Assembly (NCBI GenBank): GCA_016717335.1
Contig: JADKFS010000001.1
Span: 2,232,001 to 2,296,000, forward strand
Length of the DNA stretch: 64,000 nucleotides
Reading direction: 5' to 3'
Origin: Candidatus Ribeiella danica
GTDB taxonomy: Bacteria; Chloroflexota; Chloroflexia; Chloroflexales; Roseiflexaceae
Below, in pieces: positions 1-7,507 of this stretch. The stretch's first letter is position 1; every line of letters starts with the position of its first letter. The notes beneath the pieces were generated by a model. The model made no database searches, had not been told where the DNA came from, and saw only the letters and a program-made list of their open reading frames with translations. The position numbers and the translations under genes are program-made.

Positions 1-485
1 CGCTTCATGTAGCTAAGATCGGCCTGCCGCTGTGCCTCGCCCGATACATCCATACATTCCCCTTTGTCCACAGTAGGCGGCGCGGCTTCCCTTCGCCTTG
101 GGGTTGGCGCGGAGCGGGACGCGATCGGGCGGCAGCCGCGCCTGCTGAATAGACTCAGTATACCGCGATCCGGGCGTTATGGTTGTCGGTCTCGGGCAGC
201 GACGGCAGCAGCTGCCGCTTGCCGACGCTCATGGCGCCACGGGCGCATGCCAGGTAGCACGATCGTTACACCACATCGCGGGATCTTCTCGCTGCTGGCC
301 GGCGCATCAGGTATAGTCATCGTGTGAGGGGCGGCGGCGCTTGGTCGTCGTTGGCTGCCGTCTCCCACATGCTCCGCCGGTCCCCCCACGGTCATCTCGC
401 GTCTTCGACAGACCAGGAGGATACCCTTGCTGCCCGCACCGCTGGATCGGGTCGCAGCGCAGCATAAGCCGAGGAGGCACCCCAA
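1..485. other. Left-edge stretch without a supported gene
   Basis: No reading frame here has a convincing start, ribosome binding site or recognisable protein. The last 30 bases belong to the leader of the flavodoxin gene, with a GAGGAGG-type ribosome binding site near 470-476. Confidence 0.5.
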
Positions 486-1040
486 ATGTCAAACAGAATC
501 CTTGTCACCTATGCCAGCCGCACCGGCTCCACACGCGGCGTGGCGGAAGCCATCGGCACGACCCTGGCCGAAGGCGGCGTGCTGGTGGATGTGCTGCCCA
601 TGCACGCGGTCACGGACCTGAGCCCGTACGGCGCGGTGGTGGCCGGCAGCGCCATTCAAAACAAGCAATGGCTGCCGGAGGCCATGCAGTTTGTCCAGGC
701 GCACCGCGCGGAGCTGGCGCGCAAGCCCTTCGCCGCGTTTGTGGTGTGCATGACCCTCGCCATGCGAAACGGGGAGACCTACCGCCCGTTCGTGGCCGAA
801 TTTGTGGCCCCGGTGCGGGCGCTGGTGAAGCCGGTGAGCGAGGGGCTGTTCGCCGGCGTGCTGGACATCAGCAAAGTGCCGTCGCTGCCGGAACGGTTGA
901 AGTTCCGCCTGAGCGTGCTGTTCGGCGTCTGGTCGGAAGGCGATCATCGCGACTGGAAGGCCATCCGCGCCTGGGCGGAAAGCCTGCGCCCACAGCTGGC
1001 GCCGCTGGAAAGCTCTTTTCAGCGCGTGCTATCGAGATGA
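486..1040 (+). CDS. Flavodoxin-domain protein (HemG/MioC-like)
   Basis: 184-residue flavodoxin-like protein. The N-terminal signature ILVTYASRTGSTRGVAE matches the FMN phosphate-binding loop (T/S-x-T-G-x-T) at residues 5-21, followed by the alternating strand-helix pattern of the fold (YGAVVAGSAIQ near 41-52; FAAFVVCMTLA near 78-88). Such proteins bind FMN and move electrons; the menaquinone-dependent protoporphyrinogen oxidase HemG belongs to the family, but no haem genes are nearby, so the partner is unknown. The ATG follows a good GAGGAGG site at about 9 bases. It stands alone and is followed by a hairpin plus T-run terminator. Confident about the fold, not the reaction. Confidence 0.85.
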   Translation: MSNRILVTYASRTGSTRGVAEAIGTTLAEGGVLVDVLPMHAVTDLSPYGAVVAGSAIQNKQWLPEAMQFVQAHRAELARKPFAAFVVCMTLAMRNGETYRPFVAEFVAPVRALVKPVSEGLFAGVLDISKVPSLPERLKFRLSVLFGVWSEGDHRDWKAIRAWAESLRPQLAPLESSFQRVLSR

Positions 1041-1091
1041 GGGGGGATTCGCGGCATGAGTCATCCCGAATGTTACAAACCCCACCCCCTG

Positions 1092-1125
1092 CCCCCGCCC
1101 CTGCCAGGGGCGGGGGTCTCTTTTT
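1092..1125 (+). terminator. Rho-independent terminator of the flavodoxin gene
   Basis: A 10-bp stem (CCCCCGCCCC / GGGGCGGGGG) with loop TGCCA is followed directly by TCTCTTTTT. It lies about 50 bases after the flavodoxin stop. A second long inverted repeat (about 1129-1170, arms ending CGGCGGC / GCCGCCG around an AAA loop) follows it. Confidence 0.7.
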
Positions 1126-1235
1126 CGTGGTTATGGCGCGGCGGCAAAGCCGCCGCGCCACAACCACGAACGATCGCACCCGCTCCCCGCGGGGGCGTGG
1201 GTGGGGTCACGCAGTGCAATGCGCCGCGCTCTTGG

Positions 1236-2501
1236 TCAGTGTGCCGCCCAGCTATACGGGTAGCGCTCGTCCTCGATCGCCGCGGCCACGCGCGCGACCC
1301 GCAGCGGGTGGAACGTGTCGATCATCACCGCCAGCTCCTCGGTGCCCTCCTTGCCGATGCTCGCCTCGGCCGCGCCGGGGTGCGGGCCGTGCGGCAGGCC
1401 GCTCGGGTGCAGCGAGATGCTGCCCTCCTCGATCCCGCGGCGCGACATGAAGTTGCCCTCGACGTAGTACAGCACCTCGTCGCTGTCGACGTTCGAGTGG
1501 TTGTACGGCGCCGGGATCGCCAGCGGGTGGTAGTCGTACTTGCGCGGCACGAACGAGCAGATCACGAAGTTCGGCCCCTTGAACGTCTGGTGCACCGGCG
1601 GGGGCTGGTGGATGCGCCCGGTGATCGGCTCGAAGTCCTCGACGTTCAGCGCCCACGGGTACAGGCAGCCGTCCCAGCCGACCGCGTCGAGCGGGTGGTG
1701 GTCGAGGATGTGCAGCGTCAGCCGGTCGCGCGCGCGAACCAGCACCGGGAACTCGCCGGCCTCGTCGTGGCCGGCCAGCTCCTGCGGCGCGCGGATGTCG
1801 CGCTCGCAGTAGGGCGCGTGCTCGAGCAGCTGGCCGTACTCGTTGCGGTAGCGCCGCGGCGTCTCGATGTTGCCTCGCAGCTCGAACACCAGCAGCTTGG
1901 CCAGGGCATTCGGCCGCGCTTCAGCCACAGAGGAGGTTGTATCGCTTCTCGGTGAGCTCTGTGACCTCGGTGGCAGCTCCCGCGCCGCCGCGTCGAAGAC
2001 GATCCGGTAGGTCGTGCCGATCGGGATCACCAGGTAGTCGCCGCGCCGGAACGGCAGCGTGCCGAACAGGCTCTCGACCCGGCCCTCGCCCTGGTCGACG
2101 AAGATCAGCTCGTCGCCCTGGCCGTTGCGGTACCAGTACGGCCGCGCCTGCCCACCCCAGGCCAGCTCCATCGGCTCGGTCGGCAGCGCAACACTCATCG
2201 TCACGTCGGCGTTGTGCAGCAGCGGCTGGCGGCCGCCCAGCGGGTCGCCGCCGGGCCGCAGCCGCGACGTCTGGAAGTGGCGGTGGCGCAGCGCGCCCGG
2301 CTCCTCAAGCTCGATCCGGACCGGGCCGCGGTCCTCGACCCGCAGGATGGCGGTGGGCGGCCGGCGGTGGTAGACGATCGACTGCGCGCCCTCGAACCCG
2401 CGCGTGCCCATGACCTGCTCGGCGTAGAGCGAGCCGTCGGGCCGGCGAAACTGGGTGTGGCGCTTGTGGGGGATCTCCCCGAGGCGGTGGTAGAAGGGCA
2501 T
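1236..2501 (-). CDS. hmgA: Homogentisate 1,2-dioxygenase
   Basis: 421 residues. Opens the aromatic ring of homogentisate to maleylacetoacetate in tyrosine/phenylalanine breakdown. The family iron ligands are visible as His335 (PYNHSN), Glu342 (DEVLYYVEGN) and His371 (GLPHGPHPG), at nearly the same numbers as in the human enzyme; the SLHPSGLPHG block is also conserved. The ATG at 2501 follows an AAGGAGGT-type site. It is the last gene of the HPPD-FAH-HGO minus-strand set. Odd point: residues about 173-198 (ARELPPRSQS...EARPN) interrupt the usual VFD-(A/P)AKLLVFE stretch and read like an inserted intergenic repeat (1908-1985). Whether the enzyme tolerates it is unknown. Confidence 0.93.
   Translation of the reverse strand: MPFYHRLGEIPHKRHTQFRRPDGSLYAEQVMGTRGFEGAQSIVYHRRPPTAILRVEDRGPVRIELEEPGALRHRHFQTSRLRPGGDPLGGRQPLLHNADVTMSVALPTEPMELAWGGQARPYWYRNGQGDELIFVDQGEGRVESLFGTLPFRRGDYLVIPIGTTYRIVFDAAARELPPRSQSSPRSDTTSSVAEARPNALAKLLVFELRGNIETPRRYRNEYGQLLEHAPYCERDIRAPQELAGHDEAGEFPVLVRARDRLTLHILDHHPLDAVGWDGCLYPWALNVEDFEPITGRIHQPPPVHQTFKGPNFVICSFVPRKYDYHPLAIPAPYNHSNVDSDEVLYYVEGNFMSRRGIEEGSISLHPSGLPHGPHPGAAEASIGKEGTEELAVMIDTFHPLRVARVAAAIEDERYPYSWAAH
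1908..1985 (-). repeat. Probable repeat insertion inside hmgA, kept in frame
   Basis: This roughly 78-bp stretch encodes a Ser/Arg/Pro-rich segment absent from the normal HGO core. Its DNA contains related palindromic pieces GCCACAGAGG and CTCTGTGACCTCGGTGGC, the style of degenerate extragenic repeats. Length is a multiple of three and no stop is introduced. Confidence 0.5.
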
Positions 2502-2539
2502 CGTTGACCTCCTTGCCAGTAGTCAGTAGCCAGTAGTCA

Positions 2540-2698
2540 GTAGTCGGTATCAGTGTTTTCCGTTGTCCCGGAATGGTGCGCTGGTACTGGCTGTAGTCGG
2601 TATCAGCGTTTTCCGTTGTCCTGGAATGGTGCGCTGGTGCTGGCTGTAGTCGGTATCAGTGTTTTCCGTTGTCCCGGAATGGTGCGCTGGTACTGACT
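2540..2698. repeat. Three tandem copies of a 53-bp unit
   Basis: Units start at 2540, 2593 and 2646 with GTAGTCGGTATCAG(T/C)GTTT and differ at only a few bases. They lie in the spacer between the fumarylacetoacetase-family gene and hmgA, and each unit ends in the CTGGT(A/G)CTG(G/A)CT motif that connects to the neighbouring 14-bp array. Confidence 0.92.
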
Positions 2699-2812
2699 AC
2701 TGATATCCGACTACTGATATCTGACTACTGATATCTGACTACTGATATCCGACTACTGATATCCGACTACTGATATCCGACTACTGATATCCGACTACTG
2801 ACTACTCTTACG
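2699..2812. repeat. 14-bp (2 x 7) tandem array abutting the FAH stop codon
   Basis: About seven copies of GACTACTGATATCC/T. Read on the minus strand, the array begins immediately after the TAA of the upstream fumarylacetoacetase-family gene and supplies TAG triplets repeatedly. Together with the 53-bp repeats it fills most of the 306-bp gene spacer. Confidence 0.9.
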
Positions 2813-3845
2813 GTATGATTCGGCTCTTCAGCACGCCCAGCCCGGCGACCTCGAGCTCGACCAGGTCGTACCGCTCCAGCCAGGGGCCCTCGCCGGCGGT
2901 CAGCTCGAGCAGGCAGCCGCTGCCGACGGTGCCGCTGCCGATCACGTCGCCGGGGTAGAGCGTGGCGTCGCGCGAGGCGCGCGCGATCATCTGGGCGAAG
3001 GTGTAGTAGATGTCGCGGAAGTTGCCGCGCGAGCGCTCGACGCCGTTGACGCGCGCGAGCATCGGCATGTTGTAGCGGCCGTCGCCGAGCGATTGATCCG
3101 CCAGCTCGTCGGGCGTGACCAGCCAGGGGCCGAGCGAGGTGGCGAAGTCCTTGCCCTTGGCCGGCCCCAGCCCGACCGCCATCTCCTCGCGCTGGAGGTC
3201 GCGGGCGCTCCAGTCGTTCATGATCGTGTAGCCGGCGATGTACTCCTCGGCGTCCTCCTCGGCGATGTCGCGGCCGGCCCGCCCGATCACGCAGGCGACC
3301 TCCAGCTCGTAGTCGAGCGCCCTGGTGCGCGGCAGCGGGATGTCCGCGCCGGGGCCGTAGATCGCCTGGTGGTTGCCGAAGTAGAACACCGGGATCTCGT
3401 ACCACGCCAGCGGCACCGGCCGCCCGCGGTTGCGGTTGGCGGTCTCGACGTGCTGCTCGAAAGCGTAGAAGTCGCGCAGGCTGCCGGGGCGCGGCAGCGG
3501 CGCCACCAGCCGGACCTCGTCGAGCGGCAGGACCATCTCGACGCCGCCGATGCTGATCGCGCCGGCCAGGCCGCGGTCGCTCCCGCCGTTCTCGCCGCCC
3601 GGCTCCTCCAGCGCGCCGGCGTCCGTGAGGCCGAGCTGATCGAGCACGGCGCTAGCGATCTCGATCGCGCCGTCGAGGCCCATGCCATCCGGCGCGCCGC
3701 GCAGGATGTCGAGCAGCTCCCAGCGCTGGCCGTCGTAGCTCTCGAACGCCAGCGGCGCCGCCGCAGAGAGGTCGATCACCGCCGCGCCCAGCAGCACGCC
3801 GGCGCGGGGGAAGGGGTCGATGTATTGGAAGCTGACGAATCGCAT
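2808..3845 (-). CDS. Fumarylacetoacetate hydrolase family protein
   Basis: 345 residues. Predicted to hydrolyse (maleyl/fumaryl)acetoacetate to fumarate and acetoacetate, the last step of tyrosine catabolism. FAH-fold metal ligands are visible: Asp125 (RDFYAFEQH), Glu180 and Glu182 (LDYELEVACVIG), Asp211 (MNDWSARDLQ). The GSGTVGSGCLLE block near the end is also typical. The position between HPPD and HGO on the same strand supports the assignment, and no separate maleylacetoacetate isomerase gene is seen. The ATG at 3845 has GAGGCATT before it. Both flanking spacers are repeat arrays. A related FAH-superfamily activity cannot be excluded. Confidence 0.88.
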   Translation of the reverse strand: MRFVSFQYIDPFPRAGVLLGAAVIDLSAAAPLAFESYDGQRWELLDILRGAPDGMGLDGAIEIASAVLDQLGLTDAGALEEPGGENGGSDRGLAGAISIGGVEMVLPLDEVRLVAPLPRPGSLRDFYAFEQHVETANRNRGRPVPLAWYEIPVFYFGNHQAIYGPGADIPLPRTRALDYELEVACVIGRAGRDIAEEDAEEYIAGYTIMNDWSARDLQREEMAVGLGPAKGKDFATSLGPWLVTPDELADQSLGDGRYNMPMLARVNGVERSRGNFRDIYYTFAQMIARASRDATLYPGDVIGSGTVGSGCLLELTAGEGPWLERYDLVELEVAGLGVLKSRIIP

Positions 3846-3928
3846 AATGCCTCAGTTCTAAGTTTTGAGTTCTGAGTTTTGAATTGTGATTGATTTTAAC
3901 TCAAAACTCAAAACTTAGAACTCAAAAC
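3846..3928. repeat. Inverted 7-bp repeats filling the HPPD-FAH spacer
   Basis: Left arm is built from AGTTTTGAGTTCTGAG units, right arm from CAAAACTCAAAACTTAG units, with a short AT-rich centre (about 3880-3895), so the spacer can form one long hairpin. On the minus strand it starts directly after the HPPD stop codon and runs up to the start region of the next gene. Confidence 0.9.
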
Positions 3929-5029
3929 TTACAAGTTGCCCCGCAGCTCCTGCTCGCGCTCGATCGCCTCGAACAGCGCCTTGAAGTTGCCCTTGCCGAA
4001 GCCGCGGCTGCCCTTGCGCTGGATGATCTCGATGAACAGCGTCGGGCGGTCCTGCAGCGGCTGGCTGAAGATCTGCAGCAGGTAGCCCTCCTCGTCGCGG
4101 TCCACCAGCACGCCGCGCCGGGCCAGCTCGCGCAAGTCCTCGGCGATCGTGCCGACGCGGCCCGGCAGCTCCTCGTAGTACGAGTCGGGCACGCGCAGGA
4201 ACGGGATGCCGGCGGCCCTGAGCGCGTCCACGCAGGCCAGGATGTCGCCGGTCGCCAGGGCGATGTGCTGCACGCCGGGGCTGCCGTAGTACTCCAGGTA
4301 CTCCTCGATCTGGCTCTTCCTGCGCCCCTCGGCCGGCTCGTTGATCGGGAACTTGATCTTGCCGTGGCCGTTCTGCATCACCTTGCTCATCAGCGCCGAG
4401 TACTCGGTGCTGATGTCCTGGTCGTCGAAGTGGATCAGCTGCTTGAAACCCAGCACGTCGCGGTAGAAACCGACCCACTCGTCCATCCGGCCCAGCTCGA
4501 CGTTGCCGACGATGTGGTCGATCGCGGCGATGCCGGTCTCGGGCGCGGGCAGCGCGTCGGCGATCGGCCGGTAGCCGGGCATGAACGGCCCCTCGTAGCC
4601 GTCGCGCTGGACGAAGCTGTGGATCGTGTCGCCGTAGGTCGCGATGCTGGCCCGGATGATCCGCCCCTGCTGGTCCTCGGCCAGCGTCGGCTCCTGGACG
4701 CCGCGCGCGCCGCGGCGCAGCGCCTCGTTGTAGGCCGCCTCGGCGTCGGCCACGCGCAGCGCGATGTCGCGCACGCCGTCGCCGTGCCGGGCCACGTGCG
4801 CGGCGATCGGGCCGGACGGGTCGGGCAGCAGCGGCGCGGTCAGCACGAAGCGGATATTGCGGCGGGCCAGCACCCACGAGGCGCGGTCGCGCACGCCTGT
4901 CTCAAGGCCGGCGTAGGCGACCGGCCGCAGCCCAAGCGCGGTGCGGTAGAAGTGGGCCGCCTGGCGCGCGTTCGAGACATAGAACTCGACGTAGTCGATG
5001 CCTTGTAGGTCAAGGGGATCGGACGTCAT
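3929..5029 (-). CDS. hppD: 4-hydroxyphenylpyruvate dioxygenase
   Basis: 366 residues. Converts 4-hydroxyphenylpyruvate to homogentisate using Fe(II) and O2. Two vicinal-oxygen-chelate halves are seen; the C-terminal half carries the iron triad His172 (AIDHIVGNV), His255 (GVQHIALAT) and Glu334 (LFIEIIQRKG), and the C-terminal GFGKGNFKALFEAIE helix is classical. First gene of the minus-strand tyrosine-degradation set; its product is the substrate of the homogentisate dioxygenase two genes downstream. An ATG preceded by an AGGAGCGACA-like site was chosen. A TGCTATAAT extended -10 element lies about 47 bases upstream. Confidence 0.95.
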   Translation of the reverse strand: MTSDPLDLQGIDYVEFYVSNARQAAHFYRTALGLRPVAYAGLETGVRDRASWVLARRNIRFVLTAPLLPDPSGPIAAHVARHGDGVRDIALRVADAEAAYNEALRRGARGVQEPTLAEDQQGRIIRASIATYGDTIHSFVQRDGYEGPFMPGYRPIADALPAPETGIAAIDHIVGNVELGRMDEWVGFYRDVLGFKQLIHFDDQDISTEYSALMSKVMQNGHGKIKFPINEPAEGRRKSQIEEYLEYYGSPGVQHIALATGDILACVDALRAAGIPFLRVPDSYYEELPGRVGTIAEDLRELARRGVLVDRDEEGYLLQIFSQPLQDRPTLFIEIIQRKGSRGFGKGNFKALFEAIEREQELRGNL

Positions 5030-5075
5030 TGTCGCTCCTCCTTTGCTGATCGGATGTCCATCAACGGTGCAGGGG

Positions 5076-5084
5076 ATTATAGCA
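5076..5084 (-). promoter_or_regulatory. Extended -10 element upstream of hppD
   Basis: TGCTATAAT on the minus strand, about 47 bases before the hppD start codon. No clear -35 box is seen. The same nonamer occurs before several other genes in the window (about 18212, 20857, 33816, 57815 and 57849). Confidence 0.5.
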
Positions 5085-5187
5085 CGTAGCGCGCCCGCAG
5101 CCGGGCTGCGGACGCGCTACCTCTCCCGCTCTCACCAGGGCGCCCCTCCCCCGGCCCCCTCCCCGTGCGCGGGGAGGGGGTATTCTT

Positions 5188-5232
5188 GACGGGTCTCGGG
5201 GTTTCGGCGGAGCCGAAACCCCGAGACCCGTC
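5188..5232. repeat. Perfect 21-bp inverted repeat with GGA loop
   Basis: Arms GACGGGTCTCGGGGTTTCGGC and its exact complement surround a GGA loop. A GC-rich hairpin (about 5150-5180, CCCCTCCCCG...GGGGAGGGGG) lies next to it. The same two-part layout, with unrelated arm sequences, recurs at about 1092-1170, 7192-7282 and 25900-26000. Confidence 0.85.
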
Positions 5233-5299
5233 AGCGTTCGCCGCGAGGTTTTCGGGCATGTTAGCTGGCTGTATCGCTTTGGAATGCCCTGGCCGTACT

Positions 5300-5326
5300 G
5301 CCTACCGGCTACTGACTACTGGCGCT
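5300..5326. repeat. Short CAGTAGT-type 7-bp repeats at a stop codon
   Basis: On the minus strand the repeat (CGCCAGTAGTCAGTAGCC) starts on the base after the TAG of the aminotransferase-fold gene. The same sequence recurs at 41300-41340 at the end of a histidine-kinase gene. Confidence 0.8.
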
Positions 5327-6830
5327 AGCTCGCATCGCGCCGGAGCCGCTCGTGCTCGGCCGCGACGACCTCGATATCCTCGGTCGTCTGGTCCAGGAAG
5401 CCGCGCGCGAACTGGACGAACCGGAACACGTCCGCGAAGTTCGACGCAAGCCCGACCGAGATCCGCACCGTGCTGGCGGTCTTGCCGTTGCCGACCCGGC
5501 GGATCAGCTCGTAGAACTGGTCGAACGAGATCGGCTGCTTGCCGACGAAGCACTGCGCCATCTCGTCCCTGGTCACGCCGTGGGCGATCTCGCCGGCACC
5601 CGGGTTGCAGAAGCAGCCGGTGCGCAGGGAGATGCCGGCGTCGCCCGCCAGCGCCTCGATCCGCCGGTAGTCGTGCGGCGCGCCGTCCGGGTCGTAGAAG
5701 TTGAACGCGATGTTCCCGCCGCGCTCACGCGCGTCGGCCGGGCCGAAGATCCGCACCAGCGGCACGCCGTTGCCGTGGCGCAGGGCCTGCATCTGCTCCA
5801 GCAGCCAGCCGGCCAGGCACATGACCCGCTCGTGGATCAGGTCGAGCCCGATCGAGGCGATGTGCCGCAGCCCGATCTCGACGGCCGGCAGGCTGAGGTA
5901 GTTGACCGTGCCGTCCTCGAAGCCGGCCTCGTTCGGCAGCAGGTAGTGCCAGCCGCGGCCCTGCACCGAGACGATGCTGATCGTGCCGCCGGCGAACCAG
6001 GGGCGGCGCAGCCTTGCGAGCGCCTCCTTGCGCGCCAGCAGGCAGCCGACGCCGGTCGGGTAGCCGAAGATCTTGTAGAACGAGAGCGACACGAAGTCGG
6101 GATGCCAGCGGCCCAGGTCGAGCCGGTTCGTCGGCGCGAACGCGGCCGCGTCCAGCAGCACGTCCCAGCCCTTCTCATGGGCCGCCGCGATCCACTCGAG
6201 CGGGTGCTGCACGCCGGTGAAGTTCGACTGCGCCGGGTAGGCTAGCAGGTTATGCCGGCCGGGCGCGGCCCGGTCGAGCAGCGCCAGCAGCTGCGGCTCG
6301 TCGACGCGCATCTCCGGCGCCGCCACCGGAAGGTAGCTGACATCGGCCCCGCTGGCCCAGGCGAACTCGCGGATGCCGTTGACCGAGTTGTGGTTGTCGA
6401 AGGTGAGCAGGAGCTGGTCGCCGGCCTCGAAGGGGTACGACTCGCCGACGAGCTTGAGCGCGCCGCTGGCGTTCGGCGTGAAGATCGCCACATACTCGTC
6501 GGGCGAGGCGCCGAAGTACTCGAGCACGAAGTGCCGCGCCCGCTCGACCAGCCGGGTCATGGCCTGCGAGGTCGGGTTCTTGGAGTGCGGGTTGCCGAAC
6601 ACGTTGCCGGTCAGCAGCGCCATATGCTCGCGCAGCTGCGACTCGGCGTACAGCCCGCCGCCGGTGTAGTCCAGGTAGATCTGGCCGCGCGCGTCCAGGC
6701 GGCCGTACTCGCGCGCGCGCAGATCGTCCAGCGCGCTGGTGGCGTCAAAGGAGGGGTACGCTCGCCGAAACGCCGCCAGGGCGACGCTCAGCTCAGGCAC
6801 ATCCGCCGCGCTCTCGTGGGAAGCTGTCAT
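5325..6830 (-). CDS. Class V aminotransferase-fold PLP enzyme (MOCOS/cysteine-desulfurase-like)
   Basis: 501 residues from the ATG at 6830, chosen because GGAGGAATCT precedes it; an in-frame start 39 codons upstream exists but lacks such a site. PLP-dependent fold type I: substrate loop YLDYTGGGLYAES near the start, and FVSLSFYKIFGYPTG with the probable PLP Lys at about 253. The late GCFCNPGA loop resembles the cysteine loop of molybdenum-cofactor sulfurase N-terminal domains. Likely a C-S lyase or cysteine-desulfurase-like enzyme; the real substrate is unknown. It lies upstream of the tyrosine operon on the same strand, but a 295-bp gap with hairpins and hppD's own -10 element argue for separate transcription. 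Confidence 0.8.
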   Translation of the reverse strand: MTASHESAADVPELSVALAAFRRAYPSFDATSALDDLRAREYGRLDARGQIYLDYTGGGLYAESQLREHMALLTGNVFGNPHSKNPTSQAMTRLVERARHFVLEYFGASPDEYVAIFTPNASGALKLVGESYPFEAGDQLLLTFDNHNSVNGIREFAWASGADVSYLPVAAPEMRVDEPQLLALLDRAAPGRHNLLAYPAQSNFTGVQHPLEWIAAAHEKGWDVLLDAAAFAPTNRLDLGRWHPDFVSLSFYKIFGYPTGVGCLLARKEALARLRRPWFAGGTISIVSVQGRGWHYLLPNEAGFEDGTVNYLSLPAVEIGLRHIASIGLDLIHERVMCLAGWLLEQMQALRHGNGVPLVRIFGPADARERGGNIAFNFYDPDGAPHDYRRIEALAGDAGISLRTGCFCNPGAGEIAHGVTRDEMAQCFVGKQPISFDQFYELIRRVGNGKTASTVRISVGLASNFADVFRFVQFARGFLDQTTEDIEVVAAEHERLRRDAS

Positions 6831-7004
6831 AGATTCCTCCATCTCTACCGGCGCAGAGCCTGCCGCGGCGAGCTGCTGCGACATCGGAGCCACGGGCATG
6901 AAGGAGCACGACGAGCGGCGAGGCCCTATGCTGCACGCGGCGCGCACGGTGGGGCCGGGCTAGTGTAGCACGCTCCGCGAGAGATGTAAATTACATGTCG
7001 CGTG

Positions 7005-7130
7005 TGCGGGGCTGCGCGCCCCCGCCGCCCCCCGGCCGGGGCTTGCGCCCCTGGACTCCAAATGTAATGCCGCCTCGTTTTGCGCGACTGTGGTGCATGC
7101 CCAGCTGAATCCACGCGCGGCGGACGCAAC
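7005..7130 (+). repeat. Dispersed GC-rich repeat, partial copy 1
   Basis: Shares GGCTGCGCGCCCCC, CCCCGGCCGGGGCTTGCGCC, CCCTGGAC(T/C)CCAAA and the GCATGCCCAGCTGAATCCAC core with copies near 17.8-18.2, 33.8-34.2 and 37.3-37.6 kb. Lacks the TTTGCCGGAGGGGG end seen in the longer copies. Confidence 0.8.
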
Positions 7131-7191
7131 CGAGCTGGCCCGGTTGACCCTCATCCCCGCGCTCGTGCGCGGGAGCGAGGTGATTCTTGTC

Positions 7192-7232
7192 GGCGTGGTG
7201 GTGCGGTCGCGGAGCGACCGCACCACCACGCC
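7192..7232. repeat. Perfect 19-bp inverted repeat with GGA loop
   Basis: Arms GGCGTGGTGGTGCGGTCGC and its complement. A CCCCTCCCCTGGCAGGGGAGGGG palindrome follows at about 7247-7272. Structure, but not arm sequence, is shared with 5188-5232. Confidence 0.85.
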
Positions 7233-7507
7233 AGATTCACTACCCCCTCCCCTGGCAGGGGAGGGGGCCAGGGGGTGGGATCAAAAAGACATTGCATTAG
7301 CAAAGAAGCTATGGCTTGTCGCGCCCAACGATGGTATACTGATGCTCGCATCCCCATGATGAAAGCAATCTGCACCTATCCATGGATTCCCGCGGTCGCA
7401 GCCGAGATCGGCAGCTGCTTGATCCGTGTCGCGTTAAGGTGATGTGGGCTATGCAAGCAGCTGGCGATTTGTCGCAGCCCGGTCATCCCGGAAGGAGTGA
7501 TCTGGTT

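Larger units (their letters stand above)
6831..7507. other. 677-bp divergent intergenic region with repeats
   Basis: Separates the aminotransferase-fold gene from the secreted protease-like gene. Holds a partial copy of the dispersed GC-rich repeat (about 7005-7130), a perfect 19-bp inverted repeat with GGA loop (7192-7232), and a CCCCTCCCCTGGCAGGGGAGGGG hairpin (about 7247-7272). No gene seen. Confidence 0.6.

Noticed and set aside
341..1450. Long plus-strand frame across the flavodoxin gene
   Set aside because: Arg/Gly/Pro-rich shadow of the flavodoxin gene in another frame; no start signal, no family similarity.
2540..2812. Possible CRISPR array in the tandem repeats
   Set aside because: Units are contiguous without unique spacers, so they are simple tandem repeats.
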